Shown here: one piece after another, positions 13,200 through 20,097 of the stretch
How the letters are laid out: every line of letters starts with the position of its first letter
Numbering within the stretch: the first letter of the stretch is position 1
Notes under the pieces: generated by a model
Told to the model about the DNA's origin: nothing
What the model saw: only the letters and a program-made list of their open reading frames with translations
The model's database searches: none
DNA from: Pseudomonadota bacterium
Lineage (GTDB): Bacteria; Desulfobacterota; JAPLJL01
Direction: 5' to 3'
Length of the DNA stretch: 20,097 bases
NCBI GenBank assembly: GCA_026388615.1
Contig: JAPLJL010000077.1
Location: 1 to 20,097 of the forward strand
Translations under genes and position numbers: made by a program

Positions 13200-13973
13200 T
13201 TGAGATCCAGGATTATCCCCATTTTTGCTGTTTTTGTCTTTTTCTCCCTGGTTCTTAGCCTCGGGGCCGCTGAGCCGGCTGTTTCCCCCAGAGCCAAGAT
13301 CACAGCCCTGGAAGGGGAAGTCTCTTATTCACTGGACGGAAAGACGTTCCAGCCGGTCAAGCTGGGAGGGGAAATCCCGGCCAGCGCGACCGTAAAGACC
13401 GGGGCCAACACCCGCCTGGAACTCAGCCTGCCCGACGGGAGCATGATGAGGATGTCGGCGAATTCCCAGATGAAGCTCGCCGCCATGGAATACCAGCAGG
13501 AGACCAAAAACCGGGATTACAAATTTCGTCTGGACCTGGGAAAGATGTGGGCCAAGGCCCGGAACATCTCGGAACGGGGTTCCAAGTTCGAGGTGGAAAC
13601 CGCCACGGCGGTCACCGGGGTCCGGGGCACGGTCTTCCGGGTCAACGTCGATTCCAGCCACGCCACCGTCGTGAAGGTTTACCAGGGGTCGGTCCTGCTC
13701 CGGAGCCCCCGGGAGGTGTTCCGGCCGGCGGGAGCCGGGGAAAGCCGGAAAGAGATTTCCGGGCCCCGGGAAGTAGGGCCCCCGGAGGAAATCAGCCGGG
13801 CGGAATGGGAACTCCTGGTAAAATCCATGCAGGAGGTTTCCGTTTCCCCGGAGGGGAAGGCTTCGCGGCCAAAGGATTTTACCCTGCAGGAAGACCTGGA
13901 TGACTGGGTGAAATGGAACCTGGAACGGGACAAATCCGCCACCCCGGAGAGTCAGGAAACCCCGGCGAAATAG
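13200..13973 (+). CDS. Exported FecR-domain protein
   Basis: A 257-residue protein starting at TTG 13200. Residues 1-24 are a signal peptide (arginines, a hydrophobic core IIPIFAVFVFFSLVLSL, then GAAEP). The FecR domain follows: ITALEGEVSYSLDG, the KTGANTRLELSLPDGSMMRM core (about 66-85), and the second conserved block GKMWAKARN ... FEVETATAVTGVRGTVFRV (about 114-148), ending in VYQGSV. The domain has no catalytic residues and probably binds a ligand or partner in the periplasm or at the cell surface; there is no FecA- or sigma-factor gene nearby, so it is not the iron-citrate regulator. The C-terminal 85 residues are charged and not recognised. It is the first gene of an operon with the phosphatidyltransferase and the CsgG-like protein. 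Confidence 0.88.
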   Translation: MRSRIIPIFAVFVFFSLVLSLGAAEPAVSPRAKITALEGEVSYSLDGKTFQPVKLGGEIPASATVKTGANTRLELSLPDGSMMRMSANSQMKLAAMEYQQETKNRDYKFRLDLGKMWAKARNISERGSKFEVETATAVTGVRGTVFRVNVDSSHATVVKVYQGSVLLRSPREVFRPAGAGESRKEISGPREVGPPEEISRAEWELLVKSMQEVSVSPEGKASRPKDFTLQEDLDDWVKWNLERDKSATPESQETPAK

Positions 13974-14003
13974 CCGGAACTTTTTCTATCCGCGCGTCCC
14001 GGC

Positions 14004-14615
14004 ATGGAAAACAAGCCCGCAGATTCACTCTCCGGAGATATTCTCACCATTCCGAATCTACTCACCGGCCTGCGGATCCTGCTGCTTCCGGTTTTCACGA
14101 TCCTCTTTCTGAAAGAAAAATACAAAGCTTCCCTGGTGGTTTTCCTGGTCGGCGGGGCCAGCGATTTCCTGGATGGCTACCTGGCCCGGCGGCTTAACCT
14201 CCGGTCGCGGCTGGGATCCTACCTCGATCCCGTCGCCGATCACGGGAGCGTGATCCTGATTTACCTGATGCTGACTTTCGCCACCGGGTTTTCTTTCCAG
14301 ATCCCGCTGGCCCTGTTCATCCTGATCTTCGCCCGGGATCTCATCGTCTTCGTGTCCGAACTGGGCGTGATTAAAATCCGGGGGCTGGACCAGAACTGGG
14401 ATCCGATTTACACCGGCAAGGTCGCCATTTGCGCCCAGTTCATCTGCGCCTGCACGGTGGTCCTGGCCAACATTTCCCCGCAATTTTTCCGAGAAAATCT
14501 TAATTACCTGTTGTGGACGGTATATGTCATCACGGGTGTCTTCACCCTGTTTTCTGGGTTACAATATCTGAATCGGGGTTTAAAATTATGGCGGGAAAGG
14601 AGAAAACAACGATGA
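14004..14615 (+). CDS. CDP-alcohol phosphatidyltransferase (PgsA-like)
   Basis: An integral membrane enzyme that swaps CMP of a CDP-alcohol, usually CDP-diacylglycerol, for another alcohol, as in phosphatidylglycerophosphate synthesis. The 203-residue protein has the complete catalytic signature D-x2-D-G-x2-A-R-x8-G-x3-D-x3-D: D54, D57, G58, A61, R62, G71, D75 and D79. IPNLLTGLRILLLP at the N-terminus is typical of the PgsA group. About five or six hydrophobic helices are present. The residues after the last aspartate are HGS, where PgsA usually has KLA, so the exact alcohol substrate is uncertain. No Shine-Dalgarno site is evident 30 bases after the FecR gene. Its TGA overlaps the ATG of the next gene (ATGA), implying coupled translation. 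Confidence 0.9.
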   Translation: MENKPADSLSGDILTIPNLLTGLRILLLPVFTILFLKEKYKASLVVFLVGGASDFLDGYLARRLNLRSRLGSYLDPVADHGSVILIYLMLTFATGFSFQIPLALFILIFARDLIVFVSELGVIKIRGLDQNWDPIYTGKVAICAQFICACTVVLANISPQFFRENLNYLLWTVYVITGVFTLFSGLQYLNRGLKLWRERRKQR

Positions 14616-15850
14616 AAAGGGTTCAAGGGTTAAAGGGTCCAAAGGTCCAAGGGCTCAAGGGTTCAAGGGTTCAAGCATTAATCCCGCTCTTTGCGCTTTG
14701 CCTCTCACTTTTGTTCGGGGTAAACGCTTTACTCTTTGCTCCTTCCGCGCGAGCCCAGGAAAAGAAATCCGTCGCGGTTCTGGATTTCGAGTCGCCGGTG
14801 GAAAAACAGTATTTTGACATGGGCAAGAGCGCTTCCGATTATCTCACCGCGCAGCTGGCGGAAATCGGGGCCTACCGGGTGATCGAACGGTCCAAGCTGG
14901 AAAAGATTCTCAAGGAACACGAACTGGGGATGATCGGAGTAGTGGACCCGGACAAGGTTAAGCAGATGGGCAAGTTTCTGTCCGCCGATTATATCCTGAT
15001 GGGCAACATCACGTTTCTGGGCGATTCCTTTTCTATTAACGGCAGGATCGTTGATGTAGAAACCAGCGAGATCATCGGGGCGAAATCCTCCGTTTTCAAG
15101 GATGTCACCCAGCTGCGGGTGGCGGTAAAAAACCTGGCCCGGGCTCTTTCCGACCTGGCCAAGCCCAAAGCGGGAGATCCGAGCGGGCAGTCCTCGGCCG
15201 AGCTTTTCATGGGGGTTAATTCCCGGGATTTCTATGATTCGGCGGAAGCCCTGATCCGGGAAATCGCGGCCATCGAGGTGTACGTGGTGGGCAGCATCAC
15301 CGAGGTCAACACCCTGAACCGGAAGGTCAGGGTGGCCTCCTCCATGAAAACCGGCTCCCGCGAAGGTCTCCGGCTGAAGGTTCAGAAACTGGGGTTCTCC
15401 GGTCCGGAAGAGGTCGGCACCATTTTTATCACCGAAGTGGGGACGGGATTCCTGATCGCGTCATACCTGGAGGGAGACCAGGTTAAATTCTCGATCGGGG
15501 ATCAGGTCACCAGTAAAAAGGTCCGCTTTAAAGTGGCGGTGGGTCCGATCGTGGACGAGGTGGAGGACAACCAGGACCTGACCAAGAAATATCACGAGGC
15601 GGTCGCCGAGAACCTGGCCGGGTCGGAGTTCCTGGATTCGGCCGATGAAGATGATGTCCAGAAAGATCTTTCCCAGCTCCGGCCGGGCAACCGGAAAGCC
15701 ATTCTGGCCAAGCTGTTCAAAAGCGGGGTTGACATGGTGGTGGAGGGGAGATTCCATGGAACCCCCGGGTCCCGGAGAACCGATTTCAATCTCTGGAACG
15801 CTTATGACGGGAAAATCGTGAAAAAGATCAGCTTCGAAACCAGGCTCTAA
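14612..15850 (+). CDS. Exported CsgG-like protein with FlgT-like middle region
   Basis: A 412-residue protein. ATG 14612 is chosen because aggag lies nine bases upstream and the ATG overlaps the preceding stop; earlier in-frame ATGs lie inside the upstream gene. A long signal peptide ends at about PSARA-QEK (residue 48). Residues 50-185 match the CsgG-type alpha/beta domain: KSVAVLDFES, a YLTAQL helix, YRVIERSKLEKILKE and ADYILMGNI ... GRIVDVETSEIIGAKS. Residues 225-310 look like the FlgT C-terminal beta-domain (VGSITEV, VGTIFITEV, IGDQV). The last 90 residues resemble a second half-CsgG fold (VDMVVEGRF). No lipobox cysteine is present, so it is probably periplasmic, not a CsgG pore. The first 20 residues are encoded by a 9-base-period repeat. 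Confidence 0.82.
   Translation: MKRVQGLKGPKVQGLKGSRVQALIPLFALCLSLLFGVNALLFAPSARAQEKKSVAVLDFESPVEKQYFDMGKSASDYLTAQLAEIGAYRVIERSKLEKILKEHELGMIGVVDPDKVKQMGKFLSADYILMGNITFLGDSFSINGRIVDVETSEIIGAKSSVFKDVTQLRVAVKNLARALSDLAKPKAGDPSGQSSAELFMGVNSRDFYDSAEALIREIAAIEVYVVGSITEVNTLNRKVRVASSMKTGSREGLRLKVQKLGFSGPEEVGTIFITEVGTGFLIASYLEGDQVKFSIGDQVTSKKVRFKVAVGPIVDEVEDNQDLTKKYHEAVAENLAGSEFLDSADEDDVQKDLSQLRPGNRKAILAKLFKSGVDMVVEGRFHGTPGSRRTDFNLWNAYDGKIVKKISFETRL
14619..14675 (+). repeat. 9-base-period gggttcaag repeat inside the CsgG-like signal peptide
   Basis: About six imperfect 9-base units (gggttcaag, ggttaaagg, gtccaaagg and similar) begin four codons after the start codon. The period equals three codons, so copy-number change keeps the frame. 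Translation gives VQGLKGPKVQGLKGSRVQ, a basic N-region before the hydrophobic core. Related sequence lies non-coding at 7341-7384 and 5663-5780. Confidence 0.8.
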
Positions 15851-16047
15851 ATACTGTAAGTTGGTGAGTTCTCATGGCATTTTTGATGAGATTAAAGAAG
15901 CAAGAAGTGACAATTATCGGCACTTTTTGTATGAATAAATGATAAAAATAGTTATTGTTTTTTAATTTGCAATAGGAAGTCCGGAATAATTCATTAAATA
16001 TCAGATGGTTAATATTTTTCTGAAAGGTTGTTGTTCTTTCCAATTAA

Positions 16048-16063
16048 TGGAATGATAATTGCA
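16048..16063 (+). promoter_or_regulatory. Candidate sigma-54 promoter of the pilin gene
   Basis: tggaat-gataa-ttgca matches the tggcac-N5-ttgca consensus at the invariant GG and GC with the exact 10-base spacing (GG 16049-16050, GC 16061-16062). The mismatches are at the C positions of the -24 element. The transcript would start near 16073, giving a leader of about 40 bases before ATG 16114. Pilin genes are RpoN-dependent in Pseudomonas, Geobacter and Myxococcus, which supports the reading. Confidence 0.6.
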
Positions 16064-16096
16064 ACTAATATAACATAGGAATAAAAAATCACTAGG

Positions 16097-16107
16097 AAAG
16101 GAGGTGA
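16097..16107 (+). promoter_or_regulatory. Full-consensus ribosome-binding site of the pilin gene
   Basis: aaaggaggtga pairs almost perfectly with the 16S rRNA 3' end and lies about seven bases before ATG 16114. It is the strongest site in the window, as expected for a highly made structural protein. Confidence 0.85.
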
Positions 16108-16113
16108 AAGAAA

Positions 16114-16590
16114 ATGATGAAGCTGAAAATGCAAAAAGGGTTTACACTGATTGAGCTGATGATCGTTGTGGCGATCATCGGAATCCTGGCGGCCATCGCT
16201 ATCCCTAATTTCATGAGGTTTCAGGCCAAATCCAAGCAGTCTGAGGCCAAGATGAGTCTGGGAGCGCTTGGGACCACTGCCGAGGCATATCGGGCCGAGA
16301 AGGACACCTTCGTCGGCACCATAGGCAACGCAACCCCCGCCACCGATCTCGGTTGGGCACCTCAGGGTAATACGAGGTATAGGTACTTTTACAACGCTAC
16401 CTCGATTGCCAATACCACCCCCACCTCCGGCACATGCGATACCACCGCCGCGCCGGCCAACGTTGGCGTAACCACGGATATGTTTACCGCGGGTGCTACC
16501 GGAGATGTCGACAAGGATGTTACTTGCGATACGTGGACCTACGATAACTCCAGGACTCTTAACAACCTGATCAATGACGTGAGTTCCTAA
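16114..16590 (+). CDS. Type IV pilin (PilA-like major pilin)
   Basis: A 158-residue prepilin. A short basic leader MMKLKMQKG ends at the prepilin peptidase site G9/F10, followed by FTLIELMIVVAIIGILAAIA with the conserved glutamate at mature position 5 (E14) and PNFMRFQAKSKQSEAKMSLG. This hydrophobic N-terminal helix is the assembly domain. The globular part has two cysteines, C108 and C138, that could form the C-terminal disulfide-bounded loop of type IVa pilins. It is rich in threonine, alanine and asparagine (NATSIANTTPTSGT), which would suit O-glycosylation. The gene is monocistronic in the first instance: its own promoter precedes it and a perfect terminator follows. A pseudopilin is less likely given the strong signals. 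Confidence 0.92.
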   Translation: MMKLKMQKGFTLIELMIVVAIIGILAAIAIPNFMRFQAKSKQSEAKMSLGALGTTAEAYRAEKDTFVGTIGNATPATDLGWAPQGNTRYRYFYNATSIANTTPTSGTCDTTAAPANVGVTTDMFTAGATGDVDKDVTCDTWTYDNSRTLNNLINDVSS

Positions 16591-16636
16591 TTAGGGAAAA
16601 GGATAAGGAGAAATTCTTCTTTCCTTTTGGATAATT

Positions 16637-16668
16637 GGACGCTGGAATAAAACCAGCGTCCTTTTTTT
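16637..16668 (+). terminator. Perfect intrinsic terminator after the pilin gene
   Basis: A 9-bp exact stem ggacgctgg/ccagcgtcc (16637-16645 with 16653-16661), a 7-base loop and a run of seven T. A weaker inverted pairing (aaaagga with tcctttt) lies just upstream, around 16597-16628. It would limit transcription into the ligase gene, giving abundant pilin mRNA and little read-through. Confidence 0.92.
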
Positions 16669-16685
16669 CTTCCCCAGGAGGCGCG

Positions 16686-18632
16686 GTGGATTTTCTCGTA
16701 ACGATATTAATGTGCCTGGCGGTAATGATCCCTCCCTGTCTTCAAGGGGGGACGACGCAGATTCCGGTCACGATCCTCAGGTTCCTGGTGCTCGGGGTTT
16801 TTTCGATTCATCTGCTCCGGTCGATCCGGGGGAAAAGCCTGGAATGGAAACCGACCAAATTGGATTTTCCGTTTTTATATTTTCTCGCTTTGGCGCTGGC
16901 GTGGGCATTTTTCACGGAATATAAATACATGACCATCCAGTGGCTGGGCTTTTTCTCCACCTATATCGCCGTTTATTTTATCGCGGTCAATGCGGTGAAA
17001 CCGTCCCACCGCGAGGCGATTTTGCTGGCTTTTATTTTGAGCGGGCTGGTTCATTCTTTCTGGGCGATATTTCAGCACGGGTACCTGGGGGTCGGGCGGG
17101 CGGCCGGGGGATTCTATAATCCTAACTTGTTTGCCGGTTACCTAGTCCCGGTTTTTTCACTTTCCTGGTCCAGGTTTATGCATTCAATCCGGCAGTCGGA
17201 ATATCAATGGGGCCGGCTAAAAAAGAGAGACATTCTTTTTCTCGGAATCGCGGGAATTAATCTGGCCGGGATTTTTTGCAGCGCCTCCCGGGGAGGCATC
17301 TTGATGGTTTTCATCGCCATCCTGCTCATCTCGTTTTACTATCTGCGCAAACGGGTGCTTTACGTTTTGATTCCCTTGCTGCTTTTCACTTTGCTGGTTC
17401 CCAACCCGTTTCTGAACCGGATGAAAACGTTGGGGGAAGATCCCTGGGCGTACGGGAGGATTCAAATCTGGAAAAACAGCGTGGGGATATTCCGGCATCA
17501 TCCGCTGGGGGTGGGTCTAGGGATGTATAAATATTATAGCCCTGAATATCAATTTCGTGGGGAAACCACGGTCTCCCGGCATCTCAAGTATCCAGTGGTC
17601 GCCGATAGCGATGCCATCCATTTCCTCGTGGAATTGGGGTGGTTCGGTCTGGTTTTTTTTATCTGGTTCGGGACGATTCTGGCGAGAGAAATATGGCGGT
17701 TTTGGAATTCGAGACCGGAAGATTCTTTCCCGATCCGGACGGAGGTCCGGATCGGATTGATCGCCGGGATCGTCACGATCATGGCTCATTCGTTGGTTGA
17801 ATCCAATTTTCATAACCCTTCAATTGCCTTCGAATGTTTTCTCTTTCTTGGGCTGTTATTTAGTGCAAGAGACACAAAAGTAAAGAAGATAGATATTCCT
17901 CCGCGGAAAAGATTTTACTTCTACCTGGCACTTTTAAACTTGGGGTTGGGAGTGGCAATCGTCAGGCCTTGTTGGGCGGCTTTAGAGATAAATGCGGCCG
18001 AGAAAATGATAAAACGGGGGGAACTTGACCGGGGAATCGAGGATGCGGAAAGAGCGGTAAAAATATGCTGGGGAGAAAGTTCCTATCATGATTTCTTGGC
18101 TTCCGCATATTATATTAAATATAATGGAACCCGGGACTTTAAATGGTTTAGAAAAACCGTCGAAGAACTTCAAGAAGCAATTCGATTAAATCCCAGGAAT
18201 GACGGGTTTTATGGTCATCTCGGAGTCGTTACCTATACCCCGGCGGTGGAGAAAAGAAATTCGGAAATGTTGAATATATCCATCCACTCTTTTCAGAAGG
18301 CCATTGAATTGCGGCCATTTTATCCGATGTCCTACAAAAGCATAGGCTATCTCTTCTTAACTCTCGGTGAACTCGGACAGGCTGAGACCTATGTAAAAAA
18401 GTCGATTGAAATTGAGCCGAATTACATTCAGGCGCACTATTTTTTGGGTTTGATTTATGAAGAAATGGGCAAGCTTGACCTGGCGATATCCGAATATCAA
18501 AACGCCCAGGGGCTTTGGGAGAGGTTCAAGGATATTCGACCGGATAGCGATTATGAGCAGACATTAATAGCCATAGATATTGGAAAAGTTAACGAAAGGT
18601 TAGCCTCGGTCCAGGGGAAATACCGGAAATGA
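16686..18632 (+). CDS. O-antigen-ligase family membrane protein with C-terminal TPRs
   Basis: A 648-residue protein from GTG 16686, chosen because aggagg precedes it and the earlier TTG 16635 falls inside the terminator; spacing is tight (four bases), and ATG 16710 is an alternative. About 11 hydrophobic segments cover residues 1-420. The large periplasmic loop has the Wzy_C features: SRGG (201-204), GRIQIWKNSVGIFRHHPLGVG (about 257-277) and a histidine in DAIHFLVELGWFG. From about 440 the chain is soluble with TPR-like helices, the clearest being YKSIGYLFLTLGELGQAETY and YFLGLIYEEMGKLDLAISEY. Placement directly after a pilin suggests an oligosaccharyltransferase for pilin glycosylation (TfpW/PilO/PglL-like), but O-antigen ligation is equally possible from sequence alone. 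The TPR half is AT-richer than the membrane half. Its TGA overlaps the next ATG. Confidence 0.82.
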   Translation: MDFLVTILMCLAVMIPPCLQGGTTQIPVTILRFLVLGVFSIHLLRSIRGKSLEWKPTKLDFPFLYFLALALAWAFFTEYKYMTIQWLGFFSTYIAVYFIAVNAVKPSHREAILLAFILSGLVHSFWAIFQHGYLGVGRAAGGFYNPNLFAGYLVPVFSLSWSRFMHSIRQSEYQWGRLKKRDILFLGIAGINLAGIFCSASRGGILMVFIAILLISFYYLRKRVLYVLIPLLLFTLLVPNPFLNRMKTLGEDPWAYGRIQIWKNSVGIFRHHPLGVGLGMYKYYSPEYQFRGETTVSRHLKYPVVADSDAIHFLVELGWFGLVFFIWFGTILAREIWRFWNSRPEDSFPIRTEVRIGLIAGIVTIMAHSLVESNFHNPSIAFECFLFLGLLFSARDTKVKKIDIPPRKRFYFYLALLNLGLGVAIVRPCWAALEINAAEKMIKRGELDRGIEDAERAVKICWGESSYHDFLASAYYIKYNGTRDFKWFRKTVEELQEAIRLNPRNDGFYGHLGVVTYTPAVEKRNSEMLNISIHSFQKAIELRPFYPMSYKSIGYLFLTLGELGQAETYVKKSIEIEPNYIQAHYFLGLIYEEMGKLDLAISEYQNAQGLWERFKDIRPDSDYEQTLIAIDIGKVNERLASVQGKYRK

Positions 18633-19339
18633 GGAAAAAATTTTGGATCTGGGGTTTTCTGATTTTGCTCTGTCCGCTGGTCTGGCGGGTGCATGTGCGG
18701 ATCGATTCCTTGAGGATGGCTGACGTCGAAACCCGGGAATTGAATTTTTTACCGTCGGGCGAGGTGCTGAAGGTGGTATCGCTCGGATACCAGGAACTGG
18801 CCGCCGACCTGATCTGGATCAAGGCCGTGCAATACCTGGGGGAAAGAGAAGGGTGGCCGCGTGACGATTTGACCTTTTATAACCTTCTGGACCGGGTGAC
18901 TACCCTCGACCCCTTCTATCAGATCGCCTACCATACCGGAGGGGTTTGCTTGAGCCATTTTGGCAAACAGTATGAGCTCAGCAACCAGATCCTCCTCAAA
19001 GGGATCAGGCAGATGGGAGACCGGTTGAAGGACAATAAATTCGGCTGGTGGCTTCCTTTCCTGGTCGGGTTTAATTACTTCTTTTTTCTGGGGGATTTTC
19101 ACCTGGGGGCTCAATACCTGGCGATGGCTTCCGGACTGCCGGGATCGCCCCAATACCTGCCCGGTCTTTCCGCCACCCTGGAGAGCAAAGCCGGGGACCC
19201 GGAGGCGGGGATTGAGATTTTAGAAAGATTGGCCCGGCAGACCCAGGATGAATTCACCCGCCGTTATCTGGAAGAGACGATCAAGCAAAAAAGGGAAAAG
19301 TGGTTGGGGGAAAAACGTGACCGCGGCGATAAAAATTGA
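18629..19339 (+). CDS. Membrane-anchored protein of unknown function, pilin cluster
   Basis: A 236-residue protein that starts with a short basic stretch and one hydrophobic segment (FWIWGFLILLCPLVWRV, about 5-21), so it is anchored in the inner membrane or has an uncleaved signal. The rest is probably helical and TPR-like: LSLGYQELAADLIWIKAVQYLG (approximate, residues 49-72), then DRVTTLDPFYQIAYHTGG, a block with aromatic residues (WWLPFLVGFNYFFFLGD) and PGSPQYLPGLSATL. No catalytic motif is seen. It overlaps the ligase gene by ATGA and the following ABC ATPase by 23 bases, so all three are probably translated together. By position it could correspond to an accessory pilus protein beside the PilH-like ATPase; this rests on gene order, not similarity. 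Confidence 0.75.
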   Translation: MRKKFWIWGFLILLCPLVWRVHVRIDSLRMADVETRELNFLPSGEVLKVVSLGYQELAADLIWIKAVQYLGEREGWPRDDLTFYNLLDRVTTLDPFYQIAYHTGGVCLSHFGKQYELSNQILLKGIRQMGDRLKDNKFGWWLPFLVGFNYFFFLGDFHLGAQYLAMASGLPGSPQYLPGLSATLESKAGDPEAGIEILERLARQTQDEFTRRYLEETIKQKREKWLGEKRDRGDKN

Positions 19340-20097
19340 AGGATTAAGCAAATTCTTCCGGGTGGGCTTCTGGGGGAAGAGGGTGCAGGCGGTTACGGAT
19401 CTCTCTTTCGAAGTGCGCCAGGGGGATTTGTTCGGGTTTCTGGGCCCGAACGGGGCGGGAAAGACCACGACGATCAAGGCCTTGATGGGGCTTATTTTCC
19501 CCTCCGGGGGCCAGACCTGGATTTTGGGCAAAAAGGCGAGCGAGGAGGGGGTCCGGTCCCGGGTGGGTTACCTTCCGGAGAGCCCATATTTTTATGAATA
19601 TCTCAAGGGGCTGGAGTTTCTCGATTTTTACGGGAGCCTCTTTAAAATTCCGAAAAAAGTCAGGGTTAAGAAAGCGGAAGAACTCTTAACGCTGGTTAAT
19701 CTCGAAGGGGCGGCCGACCTGCATCTGCGCAAATATTCCAAGGGGATGCTGCAGCGGATTGGACTGGCCCAGGCCCTGATCAACGATCCCGAGCTGGTGA
19801 TCCTGGATGAACCGATGACGGGCCTGGACCCGATCGGGAGAAGGGAAATTCGGGACGTGATGGTCAGGTTGAAAAACGAAGGGAAAACAGTGTTCTTCAG
19901 CACCCATATCCTCTCGGATGTGGAGATGATCTGCGATCAGGTGGGGATCGTCAATAAGGGAAAATTAGTCACCACCGGGAAGCTCAGTGAGCTTTTAAAC
20001 CCCCGGATCGAATATTACGAGATCAGTTTTTCCCAGCCGGACCCGGCTGAGCTGGAAGTTTTAAAGCCCTGGGTCACCAATACTTTTCGGGACGGTA
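19317..20097 (+). CDS. ABC transporter ATPase (PilH-like by context), 3' end missing
   Basis: The frame opens at GTG 19317, inside the end of the previous gene, and is still open at the right edge, giving 260 residues. All ATPase motifs are present: Walker A GPNGAGKT (43-50), the Q-loop region, signature YSKGMLQRIGLAQAL (about 140-154), Walker B VILDEP (161-166), D-loop GLDP and the H-loop histidine in FFSTHIL (H197). The sequence type (MGLIFPSGGQ ... VGYLPESPYFYEYLKG) is that of the CcmA/NatA-like group whose permease is a separate gene, expected just beyond the window. In Myxococcus, an ABC transporter (PilH with PilI) lies downstream of pilA and is needed for piliation, so a similar role is plausible here. 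The substrate is unknown. Confidence 0.93.
   Translation, partial: MTAAIKIEGLSKFFRVGFWGKRVQAVTDLSFEVRQGDLFGFLGPNGAGKTTTIKALMGLIFPSGGQTWILGKKASEEGVRSRVGYLPESPYFYEYLKGLEFLDFYGSLFKIPKKVRVKKAEELLTLVNLEGAADLHLRKYSKGMLQRIGLAQALINDPELVILDEPMTGLDPIGRREIRDVMVRLKNEGKTVFFSTHILSDVEMICDQVGIVNKGKLVTTGKLSELLNPRIEYYEISFSQPDPAELEVLKPWVTNTFRDG

Larger units (their letters stand above)
15851..16113. other. 263-base AT-rich leader region of the pilin gene
   Basis: No gene is seen. The region holds the sigma-54-like promoter and ribosome-binding site listed separately. The AT-rich stretch upstream (about 15900-16045) could bind an enhancer-binding activator such as PilR, but no repeat pair was identified. No riboswitch consensus, for example GEMM, was found. 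Confidence 0.5.

Noticed and set aside
15870..15935. Other sigma-54-like matches upstream of the pilin (tggcat and ggcac stretches)
   Set aside because: The spacing between GG and GC elements is wrong; only 16048-16063 has the required ten bases.
16635..16685. Upstream TTG start for the ligase gene
   Set aside because: It lies inside the intrinsic terminator hairpin; the aggagg site supports GTG 16686 instead.

Overview
The window reads as a chromosome segment of a diderm (Gram-negative) bacterium, most likely a deltaproteobacterial/Desulfobacterota-type lineage, possibly from a metagenome. This is inferred from gene content: an O-antigen-ligase-family protein, a CsgG-like exported protein, a FecR-domain protein, a type IV pilin behind a candidate sigma-54 promoter, and the yggS-proC-yggT-divIVA cluster. 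Most genes are GC-rich (38 of 60 bases in a trpB sample, 1561-1620). A few are clearly AT-richer: the methyltransferase inside the trp cluster, the membrane glycosyltransferase and the GxxExxY gene. GTG and TTG starts occur, and several genes lack an obvious Shine-Dalgarno site. No rRNA, tRNA or CRISPR array was seen.

Region 1 (1-4196, + strand) is a tryptophan-biosynthesis cluster: the 3' end of a TrpB2-type beta chain, then trpF, a canonical trpB, a SAM-dependent methyltransferase of unknown target, and trpA. Together trpF, trpB and trpA cover three activities in the path from phosphoribosylanthranilate to tryptophan; trpC is not in the window. Region 2 (4480-9601, - strand) holds, in transcription order, a possible small ORF, an AT-rich multipass GT-C-like membrane protein, yggS, proC, yggT and divIVA. 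This joins PLP/proline metabolism to envelope and polar-growth functions, with intergenic spaces filled by short repeats.

Region 3 (9602-13093) starts with a 479-base repeat-rich gap. It continues with a DUF1015 gene and a TrmN6-like N6-adenine methyltransferase on +, then a DciA/DUF721 gene and a GxxExxY (PD-(D/E)XK superfamily) gene on -. The GxxExxY gene sits between long, nearly identical inverted repeats and looks like a self-contained 477-bp cassette.

Region 4 (13122-20097, + strand) is an envelope and surface region. A consensus-like sigma-70 promoter drives a FecR-domain protein, a CDP-alcohol phosphatidyltransferase and a CsgG/FlgT-like exported protein. A sigma-54-like promoter then drives a type IV pilin, which is followed by a perfect intrinsic terminator. 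Beyond it lie an O-antigen-ligase/TPR membrane protein (candidate pilin glycosyl ligase), a membrane-anchored protein of unknown function and an ABC ATPase cut by the window edge. The last genes overlap one another, and the layout recalls the pilA-pilGHI arrangement known from Myxococcus.

Short dispersed repeats of several families sit at most gene junctions. Some have entered coding sequence: one supplies the C-terminal tail and stop codon of the TrmN6-like protein, and another encodes the start of the CsgG-like signal peptide. The most unusual items are the inverted-repeat GxxExxY cassette, the pilin/ligase/ABC module, the structured 108-bp element after trpA, and these coding-sequence repeats.
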